Assembly (NCBI RefSeq): GCF_004793475.1
Contig: NZ_SRYZ01000002.1
Location: 1 to 64,000, forward strand
From: Bacteroides muris (ex Afrizal et al. 2022)
Lineage (GTDB): Bacteria > Bacteroidota > Bacteroidia > Bacteroidales > Bacteroidaceae
Length of the DNA stretch: 64,000 bases
Direction: 5' to 3'
Positions 19,483 through 27,664 of this stretch are shown one piece after another (positions within the stretch are counted from its first letter, which is position 1; each line of letters opens with the position of its first letter). Position numbers and translations under genes: made by a program. The notes beneath the pieces were generated by a model that was not told the DNA's origin, did not search any database, and worked only from the letters and a program-made list of their open reading frames with translations.

Positions 19483-21051
19483 ATGATGAATCATAAACTA
19501 TCTTTAGGACTTGCCATGCTTCCATTGGTTCCTGCTGTTCAGGCTCAGGAACAAGGCCGGCAAGACGGTGAACGTCCTAACATTATTTTTATCATGAGTG
19601 ATGACCATGCACAGCAGGCTATGAGTATCTATGGTCATCCTATAGGTAAAGTGGCACCTACTCCTAATATTGACCGTATCGGGCAGGAAGGAGCTGTGTT
19701 CTGGAATAATTATTGCTGCAATTCTATTTCAGGCCCCAGTCGCGCCGCGATACTTACTGGCAAGCATAGCCATAAGAACGGCTTCATGAAGAATTGGGCA
19801 CTAGGTTTCGACGGCTCTCAGCAGACGTTGCCTAAACTGTTGCAACAAGGCGGCTATGAGACTGCCGCCATCGGCAAATGGCATCTTATTTCCAAGCCGA
19901 CGGGATTTGACCATTGGATGATTCTCAATGACCAAGGCGAATACTGTAACCCACAGTTCATTACCGAGGGGGACACTACTATTCATAAAGGATATGTGAC
20001 CGACCTCATCACTCAATATTGTGAGGAATGGATGGACAACGGTCGTGACAAGAACAAACCGTTCTTCCTGATGATGCACCACAAAGCCATTCACCGCAAT
20101 TGGGTACCTGCCGAACGGCATTATCGTTTGTATGAACACGCCAAGTTCCCACTTCCCGATAATTATTACGATGCCTATGAGGGACGTTACGCAGCACAGA
20201 TGCAGAAGATGAATATATACCGTGACATGTACGAAGGTCACGATTTGAAGATGGTTGCGGGTATCGATAGCGACAGCCTGCTCTTTGACCCTTGGCCGCA
20301 CGCTTTCATGGGAACAATGACACCAGAAGAACGCCGCCGTTTCCTTGATGCTTACCGCGATCGAAATAATGAGTTCTATTCCAAGCCACGTTCATTTAAG
20401 GAAGTGGCTGAATGGAAATACCAACGTTACCTGCAAGACTACATGGCTTGTGTAGCAAGTGTGGACGAGAGTGTGGGCGAGATACTGGACTATCTCAAAC
20501 GTACGGGGTTGGACAAGAATACGATTGTAGTCTATACCACCGATCAAGGCTTCTACTTGGGCGAACATGGCTGGTTTGATAAGCGTTTCATGTACGAAGA
20601 GTCTTTTGGCATGCCGATGGTGATGCGCTGGCCGGGACATATCAAACCGGGTACGCAAGTTACAGGTCTGACCCAGAACATCGACTTTGCTCCTACTTTC
20701 CTTGATATGTGCGGCATCTCCATTCCGCAGGACATGCAGGGCATTTCGTTCAAGGAACTGGTGGAAAAAGGCAAGACGCCGCGCGACTGGCGTAAGTCCT
20801 TGTACTATCACTATTATGAGTTTCCCGGCTTCCACAGTGTGCGTGCCCATTACGGTGTGAAGATGGAACGCTACAAGCTGATGCACTTCTACGTGGATGA
20901 CAATTGGGAACTTTATGATCTCAAGACAGACCCTGAAGAGATGCACAATCTTTATGGGAAGAAGGGAATGGAGAAGATTACCACCGAACTGAAGGCTGAA
21001 CTGGCACGCTTGCAAAAAGAATACGATGTGCCGCAGGAGTTATGCCGCTGA
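19483..21051 (+). CDS. Sulfatase, S1 family, serine type, second copy
   Basis: The 522-residue secreted sulfatase has RPNIIFIMSDDHAQQAMSIY at the metal site and the maturation motif Ser83-Gly-Pro-Ser-Arg (SISGPSRAAILTG), again the serine type that needs anSME. Further motifs are AIGKWHL, YTTDQGFYLGEHGWFDKRFMYEE and MRWPGHIKPG. The Q-type DDH start and the GEHGWFDKRFMYEES block are typical of a different S1 subfamily from the sulfatase at 6176, so the two probably attack different sulfate positions. ATG 19483 is chosen over the in-frame TTG 19477; ATG 19486 is possible. Confidence 0.93.
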   Translation: MMNHKLSLGLAMLPLVPAVQAQEQGRQDGERPNIIFIMSDDHAQQAMSIYGHPIGKVAPTPNIDRIGQEGAVFWNNYCCNSISGPSRAAILTGKHSHKNGFMKNWALGFDGSQQTLPKLLQQGGYETAAIGKWHLISKPTGFDHWMILNDQGEYCNPQFITEGDTTIHKGYVTDLITQYCEEWMDNGRDKNKPFFLMMHHKAIHRNWVPAERHYRLYEHAKFPLPDNYYDAYEGRYAAQMQKMNIYRDMYEGHDLKMVAGIDSDSLLFDPWPHAFMGTMTPEERRRFLDAYRDRNNEFYSKPRSFKEVAEWKYQRYLQDYMACVASVDESVGEILDYLKRTGLDKNTIVVYTTDQGFYLGEHGWFDKRFMYEESFGMPMVMRWPGHIKPGTQVTGLTQNIDFAPTFLDMCGISIPQDMQGISFKELVEKGKTPRDWRKSLYYHYYEFPGFHSVRAHYGVKMERYKLMHFYVDDNWELYDLKTDPEEMHNLYGKKGMEKITTELKAELARLQKEYDVPQELCR

Positions 21052-21107
21052 AAAGCTACCGGAAGACATGTTGAACATTAATAACCTGATAATAAAGATA
21101 AAAGATA

Positions 21108-22841
21108 ATGAGAAGACTGATTACTGATCTGCTGCTGGCATTATTATGCTTGGTGTCTCCCCTTTTGGCGCAGGACATGCGCATGGATACTTATTGTAAT
21201 CCGCTGAATGTAGACTATACCTATATGATATACAATTCTTCGAAAGACATCTCTTACCGCTCGGGGGCCGACCCTGCCGTAGTAGAGTTTCGTGGAGAAT
21301 ATTATATGTTCGTTACCCGTACGCACGGCTACTGGCATTCTACGGATTTGCAAAACTGGAATTTTATCAATCCGGGGGAAAACTGGTATCCACAAGGTTG
21401 TAACGCTCCGGCGGCACATAACTACAAGGATTCAGTACTTTATGTTTGTGGCGATCCTTCGGGTGTGATGAGTGTGCTTTATACCGACAACCCCAAGTCG
21501 GGTAACTGGAAAGCCACTCCTGCCATCATCACCAACTTGCAAGACCCTGACCTTTTTCTTGATGATGACGGCAGTGCTTACATGTTCTGGGGCTCTTCCA
21601 ACAAGTGGCCCATTCGCGGCATGAAGCTCAACAAGAACCATCGTTTCATACAAGAAGGCGAGAAGCTGGAACTTTTCAATCTCGACCCAGAGAAACATGG
21701 TTGGGAACGTTTTGGAGAAAATCATGCCGATACCGTGCTGGGCGGCTATATCGAAGGACCGTGGTTGACAAAGCACAACGGGAGGTATTACATGCAATAT
21801 GCCGCTCCGGGCACTCAGTTCAATGTATATGCCGATGGTGTATATGTGGCCGACCATCCGATGGGACCTTATACCTATCAGAAACATAACCCCATTTCCT
21901 ATAAGCCTGGCGGTTATATCAACGGTGCCGGTCATGGAAGTACGGTGCTCGGACCAGGTAGGCAATATTGGCATTTCGGTTCTATGGCTCTGCCCATTAA
22001 TATGCACTGGGAACGCCGTCTCTGCATGTTCCCTACTTATTTTGACGAAGACGGCATCATGTATTGTGACACCCGTTTTGGAGATTATCCCCGTTATGCA
22101 CCTACTGTGCCGGGAAAGAAAGGGGAGTTCCGCGGCTGGATGCTTCTTTCTTACAACAAGCCTGCCAGAGGTTCTTCGGCTGTAGAAGGTCATACTGCTG
22201 CCGGATTGACGGACGAGAATTGCAAGACCTATTGGCTGGCTTCTTCCAACGATGAAACGCAGTGGGTGGAGATAGACCTTCAGGCACCTGCCACTGTAAA
22301 CGCTATTCAGGTGAATTACAACGATTATAAGAGTGATATGTATGGTCGTTATCCCGATTTGCGCCACCGTTACACTATCGAAGGTTCCGTAGATGGCGTC
22401 AACTGGATACGTCTTGTCAACCGTAGCAACAGTTTCAAAGACACTCCGCACGATTATGTGGAACTGGAAATCCCTGCCCGGGTACGTTATGTACGTTACA
22501 AAAACATCCATGTTCCCACACCGCACCTTTCCATTTCTGCCATCCGTATTTTCGGTCTGGGCGAAGGTAAGGCGCCTGCTCAAGTGAAGACATTTGACCC
22601 TCGCCGTCACGAAGATCGCCGTGACATCACGCTGACTTGGAAACCGGTGAAAGGTGCACAAGGATACAACATCCTTTGGGGTATTGCGCCGGACAAGCTT
22701 TACAGTTCTTGGATGGTGTATGGTGACGAGTGTAGGCATCTGATGAAATGTCTTTCTACCGACCAGAAATATTATTTTGCTATCGAATCTTTCAATGAAA
22801 ACGGTGTATCTCAAATTTCTGTCGTTAAAGAAGTGAAATAA
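21108..22841 (+). CDS. GH43-like enzyme with F5/8C and Fn3 domains, first copy
   Basis: The 577-residue secreted protein starts with a GH43-type five-bladed propeller (about 25-350). The expected catalytic triad is visible: Asp55 in SGADPAVVEF, Asp in LQDPDLFLDDDG (about 146) and Glu in YIEGPWLTK (about 216). A discoidin/F5-8C (CBM32-like) domain follows (about 365-480: TDENCKTYWLASSNDETQWVE), then a short Fn3 domain (VKGAQGYNILWG). GH43 enzymes release arabinofuranose, xylose or galactose. It is followed by a close paralogue after a terminator. Confidence 0.88.
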   Translation: MRRLITDLLLALLCLVSPLLAQDMRMDTYCNPLNVDYTYMIYNSSKDISYRSGADPAVVEFRGEYYMFVTRTHGYWHSTDLQNWNFINPGENWYPQGCNAPAAHNYKDSVLYVCGDPSGVMSVLYTDNPKSGNWKATPAIITNLQDPDLFLDDDGSAYMFWGSSNKWPIRGMKLNKNHRFIQEGEKLELFNLDPEKHGWERFGENHADTVLGGYIEGPWLTKHNGRYYMQYAAPGTQFNVYADGVYVADHPMGPYTYQKHNPISYKPGGYINGAGHGSTVLGPGRQYWHFGSMALPINMHWERRLCMFPTYFDEDGIMYCDTRFGDYPRYAPTVPGKKGEFRGWMLLSYNKPARGSSAVEGHTAAGLTDENCKTYWLASSNDETQWVEIDLQAPATVNAIQVNYNDYKSDMYGRYPDLRHRYTIEGSVDGVNWIRLVNRSNSFKDTPHDYVELEIPARVRYVRYKNIHVPTPHLSISAIRIFGLGEGKAPAQVKTFDPRRHEDRRDITLTWKPVKGAQGYNILWGIAPDKLYSSWMVYGDECRHLMKCLSTDQKYYFAIESFNENGVSQISVVKEVK

Positions 22842-22850
22842 TGTGTTGTA

Positions 22851-22900
22851 AAATGAGGGTGTGCCATCAACCGTTTTGACACACCCTCATTTGTCGTTTT
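22851..22900 (+). terminator. Intrinsic terminator between the two GH43-like genes
   Basis: AAATGAGGGTGTG (22851-22863) and CACACCCTCATTT (22880-22892) are perfect 13-bp complements with a 16-nt loop, followed by gtcgtttt. The stem starts 10 bp after the upstream stop. It implies that the downstream GH43-like gene is expressed at a lower level or from its own promoter. Confidence 0.8.
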
Positions 22901-22935
22901 ATGTGTATTTTGTTTATTGTCAGCTTAATAAAACT

Positions 22936-24672
22936 ATGGATAAAAAGTCGTATTGCATCGCTTGGTTGATGTTGTTGTTCGTCGGTTCATTACATGCACA
23001 ATATCGTACTACTACCTACTGTAACCCTCTTAATCTGGACTATACTTATCCTTTTCACAATTCCCATTTGGGCAAGTCCTATCGTTCGGGTGCCGACCCT
23101 GCCGTAGTGGAGTTTCGGGGGGAGTATTATATGTTCGTTACCCGTTCCTGGGGTTATTGGCATTCCAAGGACTTGCTGAATTGGGACTTTATTACTCCCG
23201 AAAAATGGTATTTCGAAGGTTGCAATGCTCCTGCTGCCCATAATTATAAAGATTCCGTACTCTATGTTTGTGGGAATCCATCCGGAGCCATGAGCATACT
23301 GTATACCGATAATCCCAAACGGGGGGACTGGAAGGCAGTGCCATCGGTGCTCCACGACCTTCAGGATCCTGCCCTTTTCATTGATGATGATGAACGTGCT
23401 TATATGTATTGGGGGTCTTCCAACCGTTGGCCTATCCGTGGTAAGGAACTTGATATGAAGAATAAATTCCTGCCGATAGCGAAAAAGCCGGATTCACTGC
23501 TCTTTCTCCGTCCTGACATTCATGGGTGGGAACGTTTTGGCGAAAATCATACCAGTGACATCAAACCATTCATCGAGGGTGCGTGGATGACGAAACACAA
23601 TGGGAAATATTATTTGCAATATGCCGCTCCGGGCACTCAGTTCAATGTGTATGGTGACGGTGTTTATGTAGGAAAATCTCCTTTGGGGCCTTTCGAGTAT
23701 GCGGCTCATAATCCGTTTTGTTACAAGCCGGGAGGATTTGCTACCGGTGCCGGGCATGGAAGTACGGTTTGTAGTCCCGGAGGAATTTACTGGCATTTCG
23801 GTACGATTCATCTGTCCATTAATTATAAGTTTGAGCGTAGGCTTTGTATGTTTCCTACATTTTTTGACGAAGACGGTGCGATGTACTCCGACACTTACTT
23901 TGGCGATTATCCTCATTATTCTCCCGACCAGGTTTCGCGACAGACGACAAGCGGTGGTTTCCGGGGCTGGATGTTGCTTTCTTATGGCAAACCCGTGAAG
24001 GCTTCTTCGCAATTAGAAAGTTATCCGGTGGAAAATGTGACGGACGAGAACTTGAAAACCTTCTGGGTGGCCGAAAAAAATGACGATAAGCAATGGGTGG
24101 AGATAGACCTTGAAGAAGTGAGTGACGTGTATGCCTTGCAACTGAATTTCTTTGACTATGAGGAAACCGGATTTTGGGGACGTATGCCAAACCTCCGGCA
24201 ACGCTATCTTGTAGAAGCTTCGGTGGATGGTGCCCGTTGGCGGGTATTGGTGGACTATCGCAACAGTTTCCGTGATGCCCCTCATAATTACATAGAACTG
24301 GATCAACCGATAGAAGCACGCTATATTCGTTATCGCCACCATTACGTGCCGGGCAAGAATCTGGCAATGGGGGATATTCGCGTGTTCGGTTTGGGACGTG
24401 GGAAAAAACCGGCTACGGTAAAAGGTTTTACGGTAGTGCGTGAAGCGGACGAACGTAATGCCCGCATTTCTTGGAAAGCGGTGAAGGGTGCGCAAGGCTA
24501 TAATGTATTGTGGGGTGTTGCTCTTGATAAATTGTATAGTTCGTGGATGGTATATGGCGATAATTCATTAGACTTACGTGCCCTCACGGTGGGACAAAAA
24601 TATTATTTTGCCATCGAGGCATTCAATGAAAATGGTATTTCGCAACGTGTCTTTCTTCGAGAGGCGCACTGA
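22936..24672 (+). CDS. GH43-like enzyme with F5/8C and Fn3 domains, second copy
   Basis: The 578-residue paralogue of the preceding gene has the same order: signal peptide (ending LHAQ), GH43 propeller, F5/8C domain, Fn3 domain. Catalytic positions are kept: Asp in SGADPAVVEFRGEYYMF, Asp in LQDPALFIDDD, Glu in PFIEGAWMTKHNG. ATG 22936 is used because the longer frame begins with GTG inside the terminator stem at 22861 and lacks a signal peptide. Sequence is near-identical in blocks (AAPGTQFNVY) but divergent elsewhere, so this is an old duplication with possible change of specificity. Confidence 0.88.
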   Translation: MDKKSYCIAWLMLLFVGSLHAQYRTTTYCNPLNLDYTYPFHNSHLGKSYRSGADPAVVEFRGEYYMFVTRSWGYWHSKDLLNWDFITPEKWYFEGCNAPAAHNYKDSVLYVCGNPSGAMSILYTDNPKRGDWKAVPSVLHDLQDPALFIDDDERAYMYWGSSNRWPIRGKELDMKNKFLPIAKKPDSLLFLRPDIHGWERFGENHTSDIKPFIEGAWMTKHNGKYYLQYAAPGTQFNVYGDGVYVGKSPLGPFEYAAHNPFCYKPGGFATGAGHGSTVCSPGGIYWHFGTIHLSINYKFERRLCMFPTFFDEDGAMYSDTYFGDYPHYSPDQVSRQTTSGGFRGWMLLSYGKPVKASSQLESYPVENVTDENLKTFWVAEKNDDKQWVEIDLEEVSDVYALQLNFFDYEETGFWGRMPNLRQRYLVEASVDGARWRVLVDYRNSFRDAPHNYIELDQPIEARYIRYRHHYVPGKNLAMGDIRVFGLGRGKKPATVKGFTVVREADERNARISWKAVKGAQGYNVLWGVALDKLYSSWMVYGDNSLDLRALTVGQKYYFAIEAFNENGISQRVFLREAH

Positions 24673-24691
24673 TTGTATAAAATGAACAGTA

Positions 24692-24946
24692 ATGAAACAG
24701 ATAATACACTCTTTTTTATATGGTAGTGCCGTTTGGGCTGCTTGTACTGTATCGCAGGAGGTCAAGGCCGGTGGAATCCCTGTCTCTACCACAGAGGATG
24801 GAGATGCTGTTAGCCCAAACATTGTTTGTGTGGTATGTGAAGACATCGGTCCTTGGCTGCACTGTTTCGGTGACAGTGTGGCAGTGCAGGCTTTCTGGGT
24901 GGGATATAAGAAGAGTGAGATAGTAGACTTTTTAATTGAACATTAA
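24692..24946 (+). pseudogene. Sulfatase remnant (N-terminal part only)
   Basis: The 84-codon frame has a signal-peptide-like start and then PNIVCVVCEDIGPWLHCFGD, which is the start of an S1 sulfatase (compare PNIIFIMSDDH in the gene at 19483). The text stops resembling a sulfatase after about residue 62, and the maturation motif and about 400 further residues are absent. The tail QAFWVGYKKSEIVDFLIEH may come from elsewhere in the lost gene. I read it as a deletion relic of a third sulfatase, sitting between GH43 and the esterase. It is unlikely to be functional. Confidence 0.72.
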
Positions 24947-24957
24947 TCTTGTAGGAT

Positions 24958-25737
24958 ATGAAGAATACAGTTTGTACAGCCTTGATGCTGTTGATGTCTG
25001 TGTGTATGTATGCGCAGGAGTTGTATGGAGAGTATGAAAAGAAAGTGTATGTCTCTTCGCAGGGAGATTCGTTGAAGTACCGTTTGCTGCGTCCCGAAGC
25101 AGAAAAGGCAGGGAAGAAATATCCGTTGGTGCTTTTTCTGCATGGTGCGGGCGAACGAGGAGATGATAATCAGAAGCAATTGGTGCATGGTGGGCAGATG
25201 TGGCTCAATCCGGTGAACAGAGAGGAATATCCGGCTTTTGTATTGGCTCCCCAGTGTCCTAAGGAAGATTATTGGGCTTATGTGGGTCGTCCCAAGTCGT
25301 TTGTACCTGGAGAAATGCCCGAGGTACAGGAGCTTACGCGTATATTCCGCACATTGAAGGAGTTGCTGGATACCTATTTGGCTATGCCCCAGGTGGATAA
25401 AGACCGGATTTATGTGATGGGACTTTCCATGGGCGGTATGGGGACGTTTGATTTGGCGATACGTTATCCCGAAGTTTTTGCCGCAGCCGTTCCCATCTGT
25501 GGTATTGTGAATCCGGCAAGGCTTTCTGCCGCCAAAGACGTGAAGTTCCGTATTTATCACGGAGATGCCGATAACATTGTTCCGGTAGAAGGTTCGCGTC
25601 AGGCTTACAAGGCCTTGAAGGCTGCTGGTGCCGATGTTGAGTATATCGAATTCCCCGGAGTCAATCATGGCAGCTGGACACCGGCGTTCAATGATTCTGA
25701 GTTTATGGGTTGGCTGTTTAATCAGAAGAAAAAATGA
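24958..25737 (+). CDS. Secreted alpha/beta-hydrolase (CE1/phospholipase-carboxylesterase-like)
   Basis: The 259-residue protein has a signal peptide ending near MYAQ and a serine hydrolase triad: Ser157 in GLSMGGMG, Asp in YHGDADNIVP and His in GVNHGSW. The oxyanion strand is PLVLFLHGAGERGDDN. The family includes feruloyl and acetyl xylan esterases and prolyl-oligopeptidase-like enzymes. In a PUL an ester-removing role on the glycan is the best guess. Its stop overlaps the next gene's start by 4 bp (ATGA), showing translational coupling. Confidence 0.85.
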   Translation: MKNTVCTALMLLMSVCMYAQELYGEYEKKVYVSSQGDSLKYRLLRPEAEKAGKKYPLVLFLHGAGERGDDNQKQLVHGGQMWLNPVNREEYPAFVLAPQCPKEDYWAYVGRPKSFVPGEMPEVQELTRIFRTLKELLDTYLAMPQVDKDRIYVMGLSMGGMGTFDLAIRYPEVFAAAVPICGIVNPARLSAAKDVKFRIYHGDADNIVPVEGSRQAYKALKAAGADVEYIEFPGVNHGSWTPAFNDSEFMGWLFNQKKK

Positions 25738-26735
25738 TGAGAATATTGTCTGTTATCGGAGCGCTCTTTTTAGGGGGCGCTTTTTTTACTTCTTGCACCA
25801 CTTCTGGTCGGGTAAGTACTTTTGTGGTATTGCCGGATACGCAGACTTATCTGGAACAATGTCCGGAGGTCTTCGAGTCGCAAGTGGACTGGTTGGTTGC
25901 CAACCGTAAGAAAATAGATGCCGTATTCCAAGTGGGAGATTTGACACAAGATAATTCTCCGGTGGAATGGGCGTATATGCAGAAAGCTTTTCATCGTATT
26001 AGCCAAGCGGGAATACCTTATTCTGTCGTGTGGGGAAATCATGATATTGGCAGTAAGCCCGGTAAGTTTTCGGACGTGCATAACACTGCAATGGCCAACA
26101 AGTATTTTCCTCTTTCCGATTATATGCAGAAGAGCTATTGGGGAGGCAGTGCGGATGGAAAGACATTGGATAACTATTACATAAACCTTAGGTCGGGCGA
26201 TACCGATTGGCTGGTCTTGAATCTGGAATTCGGACCTTCTGATGAGGCTCTGCAATGGGCCGATTCCATAGTGGGTATTCATCCGGATAAGTTTGTCATA
26301 TTGAATACACACGCCTATTTGTATTGTGACAGTACGTTGCATGACGGGAAAGACTGGTGGCGTCCTCAAGGATATGGCATCGGCAAAGAACTCGGACGCA
26401 CAGTGAACGATGGTGCTGGAATTTGGAAGAAATTGCTTCTCAGACATCGCAATATGATAGCTGTTTTTTGTGGGCATGTCTTGAAAAGCGGAGTCGGCAC
26501 GCTGGTCTCTATAGGGAAAGAGGGAAATAAAGTGTATCAGATGCTGGCAAACTATCAGCGTGGTGTGGAAGGTAGTAGATTGGGAGGTGAGGGCTACTTA
26601 CGCATTGTAACTTTTAACCGGAAGACAAGGGAGATAGATGTGAAAACCTATTCTACTTGGAATAAAGCCTACCACCCCTCCGAGCATCATAACTTTAAGT
26701 TCAGAGAGGTGGACTTTGATAAATATTTACGCTGA
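25734..26735 (+). CDS. Calcineurin-like metallophosphoesterase lipoprotein
   Basis: The 333-residue lipoprotein (lipobox FTSCTT) has the metallophosphoesterase motifs VLPDTQTY (Asp), QVGDLTQ (Gly-Asp), WGNHD (Asn-His-Asp), NTHAY (His) and a late FCGHV (Gly-His). The first motif reads D-x-Q instead of D-x-H, as in a known subgroup of these proteins. It likely removes phosphate from a glycan or other periplasmic substrate. It is coupled to the esterase and is the last PUL gene; the convergent glutaminase stop lies only 4 bp away. Confidence 0.85.
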   Translation: MMRILSVIGALFLGGAFFTSCTTSGRVSTFVVLPDTQTYLEQCPEVFESQVDWLVANRKKIDAVFQVGDLTQDNSPVEWAYMQKAFHRISQAGIPYSVVWGNHDIGSKPGKFSDVHNTAMANKYFPLSDYMQKSYWGGSADGKTLDNYYINLRSGDTDWLVLNLEFGPSDEALQWADSIVGIHPDKFVILNTHAYLYCDSTLHDGKDWWRPQGYGIGKELGRTVNDGAGIWKKLLLRHRNMIAVFCGHVLKSGVGTLVSIGKEGNKVYQMLANYQRGVEGSRLGGEGYLRIVTFNRKTREIDVKTYSTWNKAYHPSEHHNFKFREVDFDKYLR

Positions 26736-26739
26736 TTTT

Positions 26740-27654
26740 TCAGAAAATAGACTCCTGCGTCTGTGTAGTCAGCAATTCCAATGCCTTGATGCCCATCACT
26801 GAGTTCCCTTTTCGGTTCAGTCTCGGGCTCCATACGGCCACCGAATAGCGCAACGGATAAACGGCGGCTATGCCGCCTCCTACACCACTTTTCCCCGGAA
26901 GACCCACCAGATAAGAGAATTCCCCGGCTTCGTCATAAAAGCCGCATGTCTGCATGATGGCATTTATTCTTTTTACCTGGGAGGAGGTCAGCGTGATGTT
27001 CTCGAATGCAAAGGCTTGTTTATGGTTGGCGAAAGGTAAGAAAGCTTTAGACAAATCGTAACAGCTCATTTCTATGGAGCATTGCAGGAAATAGAAACGG
27101 AGCACGCGTTCTATGTCATTGTCTATGTTATGATGATATTTCAACAGGTTGGCGATGGCGGCATTCAGATAACCGTTCTTGCGCTCGGACAGGGCCACCT
27201 CTTCGTTATAGCCAATTCCGTCGTTTCCGCTGATGGAACGGACAAAACGTAGATATTCTTCTTCGGGATGCTTCAGATGATTCAGCAGGATATCGGTCAT
27301 CACAATGGCTCCGGCATTGATAAACGGATTCCGGGGAATACCTTTTTCTACCTCTAGCTGCACCAGCGAGTTGAAGGCAGTACCCGAGGGCTCTTTGCCC
27401 ACTCTTTTCCATAGATTGTCTCCTTCGAGGCTCAGACACATGGCAAGTGAGAATACTTTCGAAATACTTTGTATGGAGAAGCCTGTGGCAGCTTCTCCAT
27501 GTATAAAGGTTTCGTCTTGGATTGTGCGAATGCACATCCCGAACTGATTCGGGTTGATTTTGGCAAGTGCCGGAATGTAATCAGCTTGTTTGCCAATGGT
27601 GGCATAGGGCTGTATCTCCTGATGAATGTCTTTCAGTATCTTCTGATAATCCAT
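26740..27654 (-). CDS. glsA: Glutaminase A
   Basis: The 304-residue cytoplasmic serine-dependent glutaminase converts glutamine to glutamate and ammonia. The beta-lactamase-like catalytic motif is in FSIQSISKVFSLAM (Ser-x-x-Lys). Other family blocks are NPFINAGAIV, CSIEMSCYDLSKAFLPFANHK and GLPGKSGVGGGIAAVYP. Length matches the family (about 300-310). It is 10 bp downstream of ispG, so it is probably the last gene of that operon. Confidence 0.95.
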   Translation of the reverse strand: MDYQKILKDIHQEIQPYATIGKQADYIPALAKINPNQFGMCIRTIQDETFIHGEAATGFSIQSISKVFSLAMCLSLEGDNLWKRVGKEPSGTAFNSLVQLEVEKGIPRNPFINAGAIVMTDILLNHLKHPEEEYLRFVRSISGNDGIGYNEEVALSERKNGYLNAAIANLLKYHHNIDNDIERVLRFYFLQCSIEMSCYDLSKAFLPFANHKQAFAFENITLTSSQVKRINAIMQTCGFYDEAGEFSYLVGLPGKSGVGGGIAAVYPLRYSVAVWSPRLNRKGNSVMGIKALELLTTQTQESIF

Positions 27655-27664
27655 ACTATAATTT

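Noticed and set aside
21432..22814. 460-codon - strand frame
   Set aside because: It is a shadow of the first GH43-like gene.
22861..22935. Upstream GTG start for the second GH43-like gene
   Set aside because: It lies in the terminator stem and destroys the signal peptide.
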